Positions 6,527-13,366 of a DNA stretch of 13,366 nt are shown here, piece after piece. The DNA lies in assembly GCA_040005555.1 (NCBI GenBank), contig JBDTYT010000044.1, forward strand, positions 1-13,366. Reading direction: 5' to 3'. The stretch's first letter is position 1, and each line of letters opens with the position of its first letter. The stretch comes from JBDTYT01 sp040005555 (lineage in GTDB: Bacteria > Actinomycetota > UBA4738 > HRBIN12). The translations under genes were made by a program, and so were the position numbers. The notes under the pieces are model-generated. The model saw nothing but the letters and a program-made list of their open reading frames with translations. It searched no databases and had not been told where the DNA came from.

Positions 6527-8020
6527 CTACGCCCTCAGATCGGCGAGGGTCTCGCTCGCCGGCTCACGCCCCTTGACGACGGCCATGTAGAGCAGGCCGA
6601 TCACGAACCAGATCACCGCGTACCACGGCGCGAGCAGGGTCGGGCTCGTCACCTTGTAGAACGAGCCGAAGATCGCTGCGGCCGTGATCGCGAGCCCGAG
6701 CAGCGACGCGATCACGACGCCAGCGCGTCCCTCGGCGTCGTCCAGGCCGCGGAGCGACCCGATCGACATCAAGAGGTACACGACCAGGAGTGCGAACCCG
6801 CCGAACGTGGAGCACCACACGAACAGCGAGAAGTAGTGCGGGAGCCCGCCGCCGAGGCTGAAGAGCGTGTCGTCCGCCTCCGCCCCGACGATCAGCAGCG
6901 CCTGGAAGATCATCAGCAGCGCGATCGCGCCCGACGGCGTCCCGAAGCGGCGCGAAACGGCAGCCAGCGGTCCCGGCAGGCGGCGGTCACGCGCCATCGC
7001 GAACACGCCGCGGGTTGAGGCCACGCCGGCGCCCACGTACACCGCGAGCATGTCGAAGAACACGACCAGGAGAAGGATCTTGAGCCAGAACTCGGATCCC
7101 GAAGGCGAACCGGGCGCACCCAGGGCGAACAGCGGCGCCCCGGCCACGTCGGGACTCGTGATCACCTTGAGGTCGAACCCGAACCCCGCGACCTCCACGT
7201 AGGAGGCGATCAGGTAGAAGATCGACACGATCACGACCGCTCCGAGCACGGCGCGAGGGATCGACCGTTTCGGCTCGGCAGTCTCCTCGGCGAGGTTCGC
7301 CGCCGTCTCGAACCCGACGAAGATCAGCACTCCGTACAGCACCCCGAACAAGATCCCGCTGAACCCACCTGTCGGGTTCGGGTCGAAGGCCTTCGCGACG
7401 TCGTTGACCCCTCCGAGGTCTCCGATCACCGTGACGAAGAAGATGAGCACGACGGCGATCGAGATGAGCGCGAGCGTCAGCTGCACCCGAGTCGAGATCT
7501 GGACGCCGAGGAACAGGACGGCGAACAGCAGCAGCGCGAGGATCGCGTCCCACACCCAGACCGGCAGCGACAGGTCGATGTTGAAGGTCGGGAGCAAGTT
7601 GTCGTGCACGTAGCCGCCGAGCAGCACCCCCAGACCGACCGTCAGGATGATGCAGCCGCTGTAATAGAGCCAGCCTGCCCCGGCGCCGATCGTCCGCCCG
7701 AGGCCGTTCGACACGTAGTCGTACAGCGACCCGGCCGCGTGGATCCGCTTCGCGTACTGCGCCACGATCCACCCGAGTGCGAAGACGCCCACGGCCGCGA
7801 GCAGGACCGAAAGTGGCGCGGATGTCCCCGCACCGCGAGCCGCCGCGTTCACGCCGATGATCAGCGGGATGATGAACGCCGCGCTGAAGACCGGCCCCAT
7901 GAAGCCGACCGACTGCGCGAGGACGTCGATCAAGCTGAGCTTCTTGCCACCGAGCCGCTCGTAGCCCTCGCCCACACCGCCGGGTGCAGCGGGCGGAGCC
8001 ATCGTCGGATCTTGTGCCAC
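6527..8020 (-). CDS. APC-superfamily amino acid/organic acid permease
   Basis: 497 residues with about 12 hydrophobic membrane segments and a short cytoplasmic N-terminus rich in Pro/Gly/Ala. Family marks are SVGFMGP in the first membrane helix (37-43), with the glycine-rich unwound region of the APC fold, GSLYDYVSNGLG (97-108), and the strongly conserved GFETAANLAEET (236-247) followed by PKRSIPRA. It should be a proton-coupled or exchange importer in the inner membrane. Position between HpaD and the luciferase-like gene suggests uptake of an aromatic amino acid, its amine, or a hydroxyphenylacetate-type acid; specificity is inference. The GTG start at 8020 has AGAGGGGG about 5 nt upstream; an ATG at 8002 is an alternative. 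Confidence 0.92.
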   Translation of the reverse strand: MAQDPTMAPPAAPGGVGEGYERLGGKKLSLIDVLAQSVGFMGPVFSAAFIIPLIIGVNAAARGAGTSAPLSVLLAAVGVFALGWIVAQYAKRIHAAGSLYDYVSNGLGRTIGAGAGWLYYSGCIILTVGLGVLLGGYVHDNLLPTFNIDLSLPVWVWDAILALLLFAVLFLGVQISTRVQLTLALISIAVVLIFFVTVIGDLGGVNDVAKAFDPNPTGGFSGILFGVLYGVLIFVGFETAANLAEETAEPKRSIPRAVLGAVVIVSIFYLIASYVEVAGFGFDLKVITSPDVAGAPLFALGAPGSPSGSEFWLKILLLVVFFDMLAVYVGAGVASTRGVFAMARDRRLPGPLAAVSRRFGTPSGAIALLMIFQALLIVGAEADDTLFSLGGGLPHYFSLFVWCSTFGGFALLVVYLLMSIGSLRGLDDAEGRAGVVIASLLGLAITAAAIFGSFYKVTSPTLLAPWYAVIWFVIGLLYMAVVKGREPASETLADLRA

Positions 8021-8068
8021 GACTTCCCCCTCTCGTCGTGTCCCTTGCGGGTTCTTACCCCGCCGGCG
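8021..8068 (-). other. Intra-operon spacer with a small inverted repeat
   Basis: The 48 bp between the extradiol dioxygenase and the permease contain a GCGGG/CCCGC inverted repeat at 8047-8063 with a 7-nt loop, next to the palindrome CGCCGGCG at 8061-8068. There is no T tract, so it is not a typical intrinsic terminator. It could be an mRNA processing or stability element. Confidence 0.3.
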
Positions 8069-8953
8069 CTATCCGGTCCAGCCTTGCTCGGGCTTCTCGA
8101 ACCACACGTGGACCTGCCCCGTGCCTACGCTCGCCTCGTACTCGCTGAAAAGCTCGCCGGGCGCTGTGCACGAGCGTCCACCGAGCGCCGATGCCATCAT
8201 CAGATAGTGCCCGAAATGGCCCTCTGGGTACGCCTTGCGGTATTCGGGCATGCCGTCGATCACGCCCGCGTGATCGCCCTTCTGCATCATGTCGAGGACC
8301 TTCATGTCGGCCTCGTAGTACTTCATGTCGTAGATGTTGTCGGGCGCCTTCTGACTCTCGCGCTTCCGGAGATCCTTGAAGTTGAAGAACCGGTGCGTCA
8401 TCCCCCCGGAGGCCAGCAGCACCACCCGCCGGTCGCTCTCGCGGATCGCGTTGCCGATGAGCTCACCGAACAGCAGGAAGTCATCCGTGTTGCAGCACTG
8501 GTTGAGCGCGACGGACAACCATGCGGTGTCGGGGTCGCCGAGGAACGTCCAGATGTTCACCGTGCCGTAGAACAGCGGCAGGTACGGGTCGTCGTTCGCG
8601 AGGATCCAGCAGTCGTCGCGGCCGTCCGCCTGCGCGGCGATGAGCTTGGCGAGCTCGGGGTCGCCGGGCATGTCGTACGGGATCTGCTTCATCCCGCGCG
8701 GGAGCTCGTGGCTCGTGAACTTGCCCTCGCGGCGAGCGTGCGAGGTCACGATGTGTTCGAACGTCGACTCCCAGTGGGTGTCGAACACGATCACCGCGTC
8801 CGGCTTCAGCCGGTCGAGCACCTCGGACTTCAACCGGTGCAGGCCCGGGACGAGCGTGATCTCCTTGCCCTCGTTGATCTCGAGCCGGACCTCCTCCGGC
8901 AGCATGATCGTGGGGACGTGCGCGACGAGCGCCGCGCCGACGATCTCACCCAT
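8069..8953 (-). CDS. hpaD: Class III extradiol dioxygenase, HpaD/homoprotocatechuate 2,3-dioxygenase type
   Basis: 294 residues of the LigB superfamily. It resembles the E. coli class III HpaD along its whole length: AHVPTIM near the N-terminus, VIVFDTHW, FTSHELPRGM, LASGGMTHRF and a C-terminal SVGTGQVHVWF. The expected metal ligands are His12, His60 and Glu244, with His187 as the acid/base residue. It would open 3,4-dihydroxyphenylacetate to 5-carboxymethyl-2-hydroxymuconate semialdehyde in the cytoplasm using Fe(II) and O2. I place the start at ATG 8953, not GTG 8959, because AAGGAGG lies 7 nt upstream of this ATG (only 1 nt before the GTG) and MGEIVGAALVAHVP then aligns with the HpaD N-terminus. 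The aldehyde dehydrogenase gene just upstream encodes the next step, supporting the assignment. A related catechol acid substrate remains possible. Confidence 0.87.
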   Translation of the reverse strand: MGEIVGAALVAHVPTIMLPEEVRLEINEGKEITLVPGLHRLKSEVLDRLKPDAVIVFDTHWESTFEHIVTSHARREGKFTSHELPRGMKQIPYDMPGDPELAKLIAAQADGRDDCWILANDDPYLPLFYGTVNIWTFLGDPDTAWLSVALNQCCNTDDFLLFGELIGNAIRESDRRVVLLASGGMTHRFFNFKDLRKRESQKAPDNIYDMKYYEADMKVLDMMQKGDHAGVIDGMPEYRKAYPEGHFGHYLMMASALGGRSCTAPGELFSEYEASVGTGQVHVWFEKPEQGWTG

Positions 8954-8960
8954 GCTCACC

Positions 8961-8967
8961 CCTCCTT
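8961..8967 (-). promoter_or_regulatory. Shine-Dalgarno site that fixes the HpaD start
   Basis: On the minus strand AAGGAGG stands 7 nt before ATG 8953 but only 1 nt before GTG 8959. It therefore decides in favour of the ATG. Confidence 0.75.
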
Positions 8968-8978
8968 GCCGGCCGCCC

Positions 8979-10433
8979 TCAGGCCCACGGCGCCATGCAG
9001 ACGTTCTTCACGTCCGCGTAGAAGTCGAAGCTGTACACGCCGCCCTCGCGGCCGATCCCGGAGTTGCGAGCACCGCCGAATGGCGCCCGCAGGTCCCGGA
9101 CGAAGAAACAGTTCACCCACACCGTCCCCGCCACCATCCGCTGGGAGACACGCTCGGCGCGCCCGCGGTCGCCCGTGTAGACGATCGCCGCCAGACCGTA
9201 TTCCGTGTCGTTCGCGAGCGCGAGCGCCTCGTCCTCGCCCTCGAAGGTCTGGACGGTGAGCACGGGACCGAAGACCTCCTTGCGCAGGATCTCGGAGCCG
9301 GCGGGCGCATCGGCGAAGACAGTCGGCCGATAGTACAAGCCACCGAGCTCCTCGTTCGATCCGCCGCCGAGGAGCACCTGCGCGCCGTCGGCCTTCGCGC
9401 GTTGCACAAATCCGTCCACGCGCTCGAAGTGCTCGCGTGTGATCAGCGGTCCGAGGTCCGTGCTCTCCTCGCGCGGATCCCCCTGCCGAAGGTCGGCCGT
9501 GGCCCCGAGGAACTGCCTGAGGAACGCGTCGTACGCGCTCTCCTCCACGATCAGCCGCGTTCCGGCCAGGCAGACCTGCCCGGCGTTGTCGAACTGGTTC
9601 ACTGCCTGGGCCACCACCGCGTCGAGGTCGGCGTCGGCGAACGCCACGAACGGAGACTTGCCGCCGAGCTCGAGCGAGGCGGGCGTGAGGTTCGCCGCCG
9701 CCGCAGCGGCCACGAGCTTGCCGGTGTCGACCGAGCCGGTGAACGCGATGCGGTCGACGCGGGGGTGTGCGGTGAGTGCGGCGCCCGCCTCCTCGCCGAT
9801 GCCCTGCACGACGTTGAACGCGCCGTCGGGCAACCCCGCGTCGCGCGTGATATCCGCAAGCATCGACGCGGTGAGCGGCGCCCACTCGGGCGGTTTCGCG
9901 ATCACGGCGTTGCCGGCGGCGAGCGCTGGCGCGATCCGCCAGGTCGCGAGCATGAGCGGCGCGTTCCACGGCGTGATCACGACGGTCACGCCCGAGGGGT
10001 CCCACTCGGTGCGACTGCGGAAGTCGTTCATCTCGAACTCGGGGTCGCCGAGCTCCATCAGCTGGTCGGCGAAGAACCGGAAGTTGCGCCCGACGCGCGG
10101 CATCACCGAGTTGCGCATCGATCGGAGCAGAGAGCCGTTGTCTCGCGTCTCCACGGCGGCGAGCTGCGGGACGCGCTCCTCGACGAGGTCGGCGATCCGA
10201 TGCAGGACGGCGGCGCGCTCCTTCGGTGGCATGGCCCCCCACACCTCGAACCCCGCGCGAGCCGCCTCGACCGCCCGGTTCACCTCGGCGGGTCCGGCGG
10301 CCGCGAGCTCGGCGATGGTGGTCTCATCGATGGGCGAGACGTCCACGAACGCGGAGCGGGACGAAACCCGCTCGCCGCCGATCCAGTGCTCGGTGGGGAC
10401 CTCGACGCCCTCGATGAACGCGCTCGTGCTCGT
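8979..10433 (-). CDS. hpaE: Aldehyde dehydrogenase, HpaE-type (5-carboxymethyl-2-hydroxymuconate semialdehyde dehydrogenase), probable ACG start
   Basis: About 484 residues with the full NAD(P)-dependent ALDH fold: TPWNAP with Asn157, KPPEWAPLT with Lys180, FTGSVDTG, ELGGKSP with general-base Glu255, and GQVCLAG with nucleophile Cys288. Near the C-terminus, CFFVRDLRAPFGG and GREGGVYSFDFYADVKNVC match HpaE closely. It would oxidise the HpaD product semialdehyde to the dicarboxylic muconate. The first standard start is GTG 10346, but the frame continues upstream through conserved N-terminal sequence (HWIGGERV). The codon placed correctly behind AGGAG is ACG at 10433, which would give MSTSAFIEG. 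So the start is either a rare ACG or an ATG altered in this assembly or strain. It is the first gene of the aromatic operon, 19 bp or more before hpaD. Confidence 0.88.
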   Translation of the reverse strand, partial: TSTSAFIEGVEVPTEHWIGGERVSSRSAFVDVSPIDETTIAELAAAGPAEVNRAVEAARAGFEVWGAMPPKERAAVLHRIADLVEERVPQLAAVETRDNGSLLRSMRNSVMPRVGRNFRFFADQLMELGDPEFEMNDFRSRTEWDPSGVTVVITPWNAPLMLATWRIAPALAAGNAVIAKPPEWAPLTASMLADITRDAGLPDGAFNVVQGIGEEAGAALTAHPRVDRIAFTGSVDTGKLVAAAAAANLTPASLELGGKSPFVAFADADLDAVVAQAVNQFDNAGQVCLAGTRLIVEESAYDAFLRQFLGATADLRQGDPREESTDLGPLITREHFERVDGFVQRAKADGAQVLLGGGSNEELGGLYYRPTVFADAPAGSEILRKEVFGPVLTVQTFEGEDEALALANDTEYGLAAIVYTGDRGRAERVSQRMVAGTVWVNCFFVRDLRAPFGGARNSGIGREGGVYSFDFYADVKNVCMAPWA

Positions 10434-10438
10434 CGGTG

Positions 10439-10443
10439 CTCCT
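10439..10443 (-). promoter_or_regulatory. Shine-Dalgarno site upstream of the hpaE ACG codon
   Basis: On the minus strand AGGAG, within a longer GAGGAGAGGAG purine run, is followed by 5 nt (CACCG) and then ACG at 10433-10431. No ATG, GTG or TTG in the hpaE frame lies between here and 10346. Confidence 0.65.
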
Positions 10444-10460
10444 CTCCTCGATCGGAAAGT

Positions 10461-10476
10461 CGTTCGGGTCCGAACG
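10461..10476. promoter_or_regulatory. Candidate repressor operator (inverted repeat)
   Basis: CGTTCGG-GT-CCGAACG is a perfect 7-bp inverted repeat with a 2-bp centre. It abuts and partly overlaps the putative -10 box of the aromatic operon and would cover the transcription start. Size and symmetry suit a dimeric helix-turn-helix repressor such as a TetR or MarR protein. No such regulator is encoded in the window. Confidence 0.5.
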
Positions 10477-10503
10477 TTATGGGCGGGTGCTCGACGCTGT
10501 CAA
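10474..10503 (-). promoter_or_regulatory. Sigma-70-like promoter of the hpaE-hpaD-permease operon
   Basis: On the minus strand a perfect TTGACA (-35) at 10503-10498 is followed after 18 bp by TAACGT (-10, TAnnnT type) at 10479-10474; CATAAC with 16-bp spacing is an alternative. This puts the transcript start about 30 nt before the hpaE Shine-Dalgarno/ACG, a normal leader length. Confidence 0.55.
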
Positions 10504-10538
10504 GCGAGCCTACTCCGCGGGGGTGCTTTGATATCCAG

Positions 10539-11495
10539 GTGGAAGCGCTCGCGGACACGCCACCGCCCGTCACTCGCGCCGATATCGAGCACGCGGCGGA
10601 GCGCATCGCCGGCCGAGTGCGGCGCACGCCGGTGATGCGTCTCGAGGCGGGGGCGTTCGGCGTCGAGGGCGAGCTCGTCCTCAAGCTCGAGCTGCTCCAG
10701 CGCACGGGCTCGTTCAAGCTGCGCGGAGCGTTCAACCGGTTGCTCTCGGCTGAGGTACCCGCTGCGGGCGTCGTCGCCGCATCGGGGGGGAACTTCGGCC
10801 TCGCGGTCGCGTGCGCCGCCCGAGAGACCGGTCATCCGGCCGAGATCTTCGTGCCGGACACCTCCCCGGCCGTGAAGGCCGAGCGGATCCGCGAGCAAGG
10901 ATTCCCGACGCACATCGTCCCGGGCTACTTCGCCGAGGCGCTCGAGGCGGCCCGCGAGCGGGCAGCGGAGACGGGGGCAGTGCTCATGCACGCCTACGAC
11001 CAGCCCGAGGTCGTGGCCGGCCAGGGCACGATCGGCAAGGAGCTCTCCGACCAGGTGCCCGACGCCACCACGGTGCTCGTGGCGGTCGGCGGGGGCGGGC
11101 TCGTAGCGGGGATCGCGTCGTGGTTCGCGGGCGACGTTCGAATCATCGGGGTCGAGCCCAGACGCTGTCCCACGCTCACCGAGGCGCTGCGCTCCGGCGG
11201 TCCGGTCGACATCGAGGTCGGTGGTCTCGCGGCGGACTCGCTCGGCTCGCGGCGCGCCGGCGACATCGCGTATGCAACCGCTCGGCGCTTCGTGGAGGAG
11301 GTCGTGCTCGTCGAGGACGACGCGATCGCAGACGCGCAGCGCGCGCTCTGGAGCGCGTGCAGGCTCATCGTCGAACCCGGCGGCGCGGCCGCACTCGCGG
11401 CGCTGCGATCCGGCGCGTATCGCCCGCGTCGGGACGAGCGCGTGGTGGTCGTGATCAGCGGCGCGAACGCCGATGTCACGTCGATCGTGGGTTAG
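10539..11495 (+). CDS. PLP-dependent threonine/serine dehydratase-like protein (fold type II)
   Basis: 318 residues from GTG 10539. The PLP lysine is Lys60 in RTGSFKLRGA. Substrate loop residues are SGGN at 82-85 (usual SSGNH region, here followed by Phe-Gly), the phosphate-binding glycine loop is GGGG at 184-187, and a second SGAN is at 307-310. It should catalyse beta-elimination of a hydroxyamino acid such as threonine or serine to the keto acid and ammonia. Racemase or 3-hydroxyaspartate lyase activity in the same family cannot be excluded. There is no C-terminal ACT domain, so it is the short, catabolic or unregulated type rather than biosynthetic IlvA. The start is chosen because VTRADIEHAAERIAG matches the family N-terminus; the Shine-Dalgarno signal is poor. 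It is divergent from hpaE, and its promoter must share the 10434-10538 gap, where I cannot identify it. Confidence 0.88.
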   Translation: MEALADTPPPVTRADIEHAAERIAGRVRRTPVMRLEAGAFGVEGELVLKLELLQRTGSFKLRGAFNRLLSAEVPAAGVVAASGGNFGLAVACAARETGHPAEIFVPDTSPAVKAERIREQGFPTHIVPGYFAEALEAARERAAETGAVLMHAYDQPEVVAGQGTIGKELSDQVPDATTVLVAVGGGGLVAGIASWFAGDVRIIGVEPRRCPTLTEALRSGGPVDIEVGGLAADSLGSRRAGDIAYATARRFVEEVVLVEDDAIADAQRALWSACRLIVEPGGAAALAALRSGAYRPRRDERVVVVISGANADVTSIVG

Positions 11496-13366
11496 GAGAA
11501 GCGCGTCGCGAGGTCCTCGGCGGCGCGAGCTCGGAGCGAAGCGTTCACCCTCTGGCGCTCGAGGAGCTGCAAGAGCATCAGCCTGGAGGGGGCGATGGGG
11601 TGCGCGTCGAAGAACGCCTGCGCGTCGGCGACCAGCTCGGGCGTGGTGAGGAACCGGATCCCGTCGACGCAGTACACGAGCGTGGTAGGGGCGACGCGGC
11701 GCTCGAGCTCGGACCAATGCTCCTTCAGGGCGTCCCAGGCCCGCTCCCCATACTCGCGGTTCGCGACCGTCCTTACCCACACCGAGGGCAGGTTCTGCGA
11801 GCGCACCTCGCTCGAGCGCGCGAGCGCTACCGTACGGTCGACGAGCGACGGATCGCGGAACTCGCCCAGGGAGTAGAGGTACCGCAGCTGCTCCTGAGGC
11901 GTCGACGCCGACTTCCATCGCTGCAGGAAGCGGTCGTAATCCTCGGCGGTTCCCGAGGCCGCGACGACCTGGACGGAGGCGGCAGCGAGCGCGGGATCCA
12001 CCGCATGGCCGGCCCGGGATTCTGCCTCGACCTCCCGAGCGAAGGCCTGCACCTCGGGATCGGCGCCGGTGACCCCGAGCGAGGCAACGAGCGTCCCGCG
12101 GAGCATCTTCGTCAGGTCGGGCTCCCCCTCGGAGGCCTCCCAACCGGTGCGGTCAAGGGCCGGCCGTGCCACGCCGCGCACGAAGGCCGCGAACCGCTCC
12201 CGAGGCTCGCCCTCGAGGAAGCGCTCGAACCACGCGAGCCCGGTCAGGAGCGACTGCCACACCGACAGATCCGTCTCTTCGGTGAATGCCTCGGCGAACG
12301 TGCAGAAGGCGAGCGGGTCGACCGCTCCGGAGAGCACCGCGGCCCAGGTGTCATCGGCCAGCTGGTAACGCTCGACGGGCGACAGATCGTCGAGCGATCC
12401 CGAGATCCGGCCGAGGAGCTCCTCCTCGTACCGAACCCGTACGAATGCATGTCCTCCCGCGTTCACCACGACGGGCGCGGACGGATCGCGGAGCGCGAAG
12501 CTGCGTCCATCGGACCCGACGAGGAACGGCTCGGTCTCGCGGTCGTGCCGGACGAGCAGCGGCACGTCCCAGCGAGATCCGTCGTCCCCGCCGCTCAGTC
12601 GGAACCGGCCCTGCGTGAGGTGCGCTTCCTCGCCCGCCGCCTCCACGGAGACGATCGGGTAGCCGCCCTTCAAGATCCACCCGTCCATGATCCGGCGTAC
12701 CGGCTCGCCGGTGGCCTCCTCGATGGCGTCCCACAGGTCGTGGGTCTCGGTGTTCGCGTGGGCATGCCGCTTCAGGTAGTACCGGATCCCGTCGCGGAAC
12801 CGCTCGGCGCCGAGGTACTGCTCCATCATCCGCAGGACCGAGGCGCCCTTCACGTACGTGAGCGTGTCGAACATCCCCGCGGCGTCGTCGGGAGAGTCGA
12901 CCGCGTACTCGATCGGGCGAGTGTGCTCGAGCGCATCGACCTCGAAGGCCGTGGAGCGCATCCGTGCGAACAGGGTCCACCGCTCCCAGTCGGGCCGGTA
13001 CGCGTCCACGCACACCATCTCCATGAAGGTGGCGAACGCCTCGTTGAGCCAGATGCCGTTCCACCAACGCATCGTCACGAGGTCGCCGAACCACATGTGT
13101 GCGATCTCGTGCGCGACCGTGTCTGCGATCCCCATGAGCTCGGCCGTCGTGGCCTTCTCCGGGTCGGCAAGCAGCAGCGTCTCGCGGTAGGTGATGCAGC
13201 CCACGTTCTCCATCGCGCCCTGCGCGAAGTCCGGCAGGGCCACCATGTCGAGCTTGGCGTCGGGGTACGGGATCCCGTAGTACTCGGTAAAGAACCGGAG
13301 CGAGAACGCGCCGATGTCGAGCGCGAAGTCGGCGAGGTGCCGCTTCCCCGGCTGGAACACGATGCG
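11492..13366 (-). CDS. pepN: M1 family aminopeptidase N-like, 5' part beyond the right edge
   Basis: The last 624 residues or so of a zinc metallopeptidase; the frame is open to the window edge (RIVFQPGKRHL), so the beta-rich N-terminal domain is outside. Counting from the GTG at 13360, the exopeptidase motif GAMEN is at 48-52, HEIAH with zinc His84 and His88 and catalytic Glu85 follows, the third ligand is Glu107 in LNEAFATFME, and the catalytic Tyr169 is in TYVKG. A long helical C-terminal (ERAP1-like) domain fills roughly residues 230-622. It would remove N-terminal residues from peptides in the cytoplasm. All catalytic residues seen are intact. It runs tail-to-tail into the dehydratase gene with a 4-bp overlap of stop codons. 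Confidence 0.95.
   Translation of the reverse strand, partial: RIVFQPGKRHLADFALDIGAFSLRFFTEYYGIPYPDAKLDMVALPDFAQGAMENVGCITYRETLLLADPEKATTAELMGIADTVAHEIAHMWFGDLVTMRWWNGIWLNEAFATFMEMVCVDAYRPDWERWTLFARMRSTAFEVDALEHTRPIEYAVDSPDDAAGMFDTLTYVKGASVLRMMEQYLGAERFRDGIRYYLKRHAHANTETHDLWDAIEEATGEPVRRIMDGWILKGGYPIVSVEAAGEEAHLTQGRFRLSGGDDGSRWDVPLLVRHDRETEPFLVGSDGRSFALRDPSAPVVVNAGGHAFVRVRYEEELLGRISGSLDDLSPVERYQLADDTWAAVLSGAVDPLAFCTFAEAFTEETDLSVWQSLLTGLAWFERFLEGEPRERFAAFVRGVARPALDRTGWEASEGEPDLTKMLRGTLVASLGVTGADPEVQAFAREVEAESRAGHAVDPALAAASVQVVAASGTAEDYDRFLQRWKSASTPQEQLRYLYSLGEFRDPSLVDRTVALARSSEVRSQNLPSVWVRTVANREYGERAWDALKEHWSELERRVAPTTLVYCVDGIRFLTTPELVADAQAFFDAHPIAPSRLMLLQLLERQRVNASLRARAAEDLATRFS

Noticed and set aside
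8953..8959. GTG 8959 as the HpaD start
   Set aside because: It would be only 1 nt from the strong AAGGAGG. ATG 8953 has proper spacing and matches the HpaD N-terminus.
7604..9259. 551-aa plus-strand open frame opposite hpaD and the permease start
   Set aside because: It is antisense to genes with clear family motifs and has no domain of its own.
8640..10538. Long plus-strand open frame upstream of, and in frame with, the dehydratase (apparent 951-aa protein)
   Set aside because: The upstream part is Arg/His/Ala-rich low-meaning sequence antisense to hpaE and hpaD. The dehydratase family N-terminus starts at about 10539, so the rest is a high-G+C shadow.
10500..12143. 547-aa minus-strand open frame across the dehydratase and part of the aminopeptidase
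   Set aside because: It overlaps two convincing genes in the wrong frame and has shadow-type composition.
1..13366. Mobile elements, CRISPR arrays, tRNA or rRNA genes, toxin-antitoxin or phage-defence systems
   Set aside because: No transposase or integrase motifs, regular direct repeats, cloverleaf-like segments or defence-type proteins were seen on either strand.

Overview
The window is G+C-rich DNA with tightly packed genes, many GTG starts and long antisense open frames. Its gene content (a luciferase-like flavin/F420-type oxidoreductase, a P450, a hydrolase-cyclase fusion, an actinobacterial-looking M1 aminopeptidase) suggests an actinobacterium, probably a poorly characterised or uncultured lineage of Actinomycetota. 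That assignment is inference from style and families. I see no mobile element, CRISPR array, tRNA or rRNA. No gene-free stretch reaches 300 bases; the longest gap is about 105 bp (10434-10538).

Left block, minus strand, transcribed from about 4677 down to 1: an AhpD/carboxymuconolactone-decarboxylase-like protein overlaps a cytochrome P450 by ATGA. These are followed by an alpha/beta-hydrolase-fold/class III cyclase fusion, a single-module MetE-like methyltransferase, a 59-residue unknown small protein, and the first 29 codons of a gene that runs off the left edge. Gaps are -4 to 47 bp, so this looks like one transcription unit of unknown pathway. Two of its proteins carry non-canonical active sites: the hydrolase module lacks Ser and His, and the P450 lacks the I-helix Thr.

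Middle: an SDR dehydrogenase (4758-5546, plus) is divergent from the left block across an 80-bp region. It converges with the second minus-strand operon, leaving a 10-bp gap.

Right block, minus strand, 10433 down to 5557: an HpaE-type aldehyde dehydrogenase, an HpaD-type class III extradiol dioxygenase, an APC-family permease and a luciferase-like monooxygenase. HpaD and HpaE are consecutive enzymes of homoprotocatechuate (3,4-dihydroxyphenylacetate) meta-cleavage, so the operon probably imports and degrades an aromatic acid or aromatic amino acid derivative. The later pathway steps (isomerase, decarboxylase, hydratase, aldolase) are not here. A good promoter with an overlapping inverted repeat sits in front of this operon. 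The dehydrogenase has a perfect Shine-Dalgarno sequence placed before an ACG where ATG is expected.

Far right: a PLP-dependent threonine/serine dehydratase-like gene (10539-11495, plus) is divergent from the aromatic operon. It runs tail-to-tail, with overlapping stop codons, into the 3' part of an M1 aminopeptidase (PepN-like) gene that continues past the right edge.
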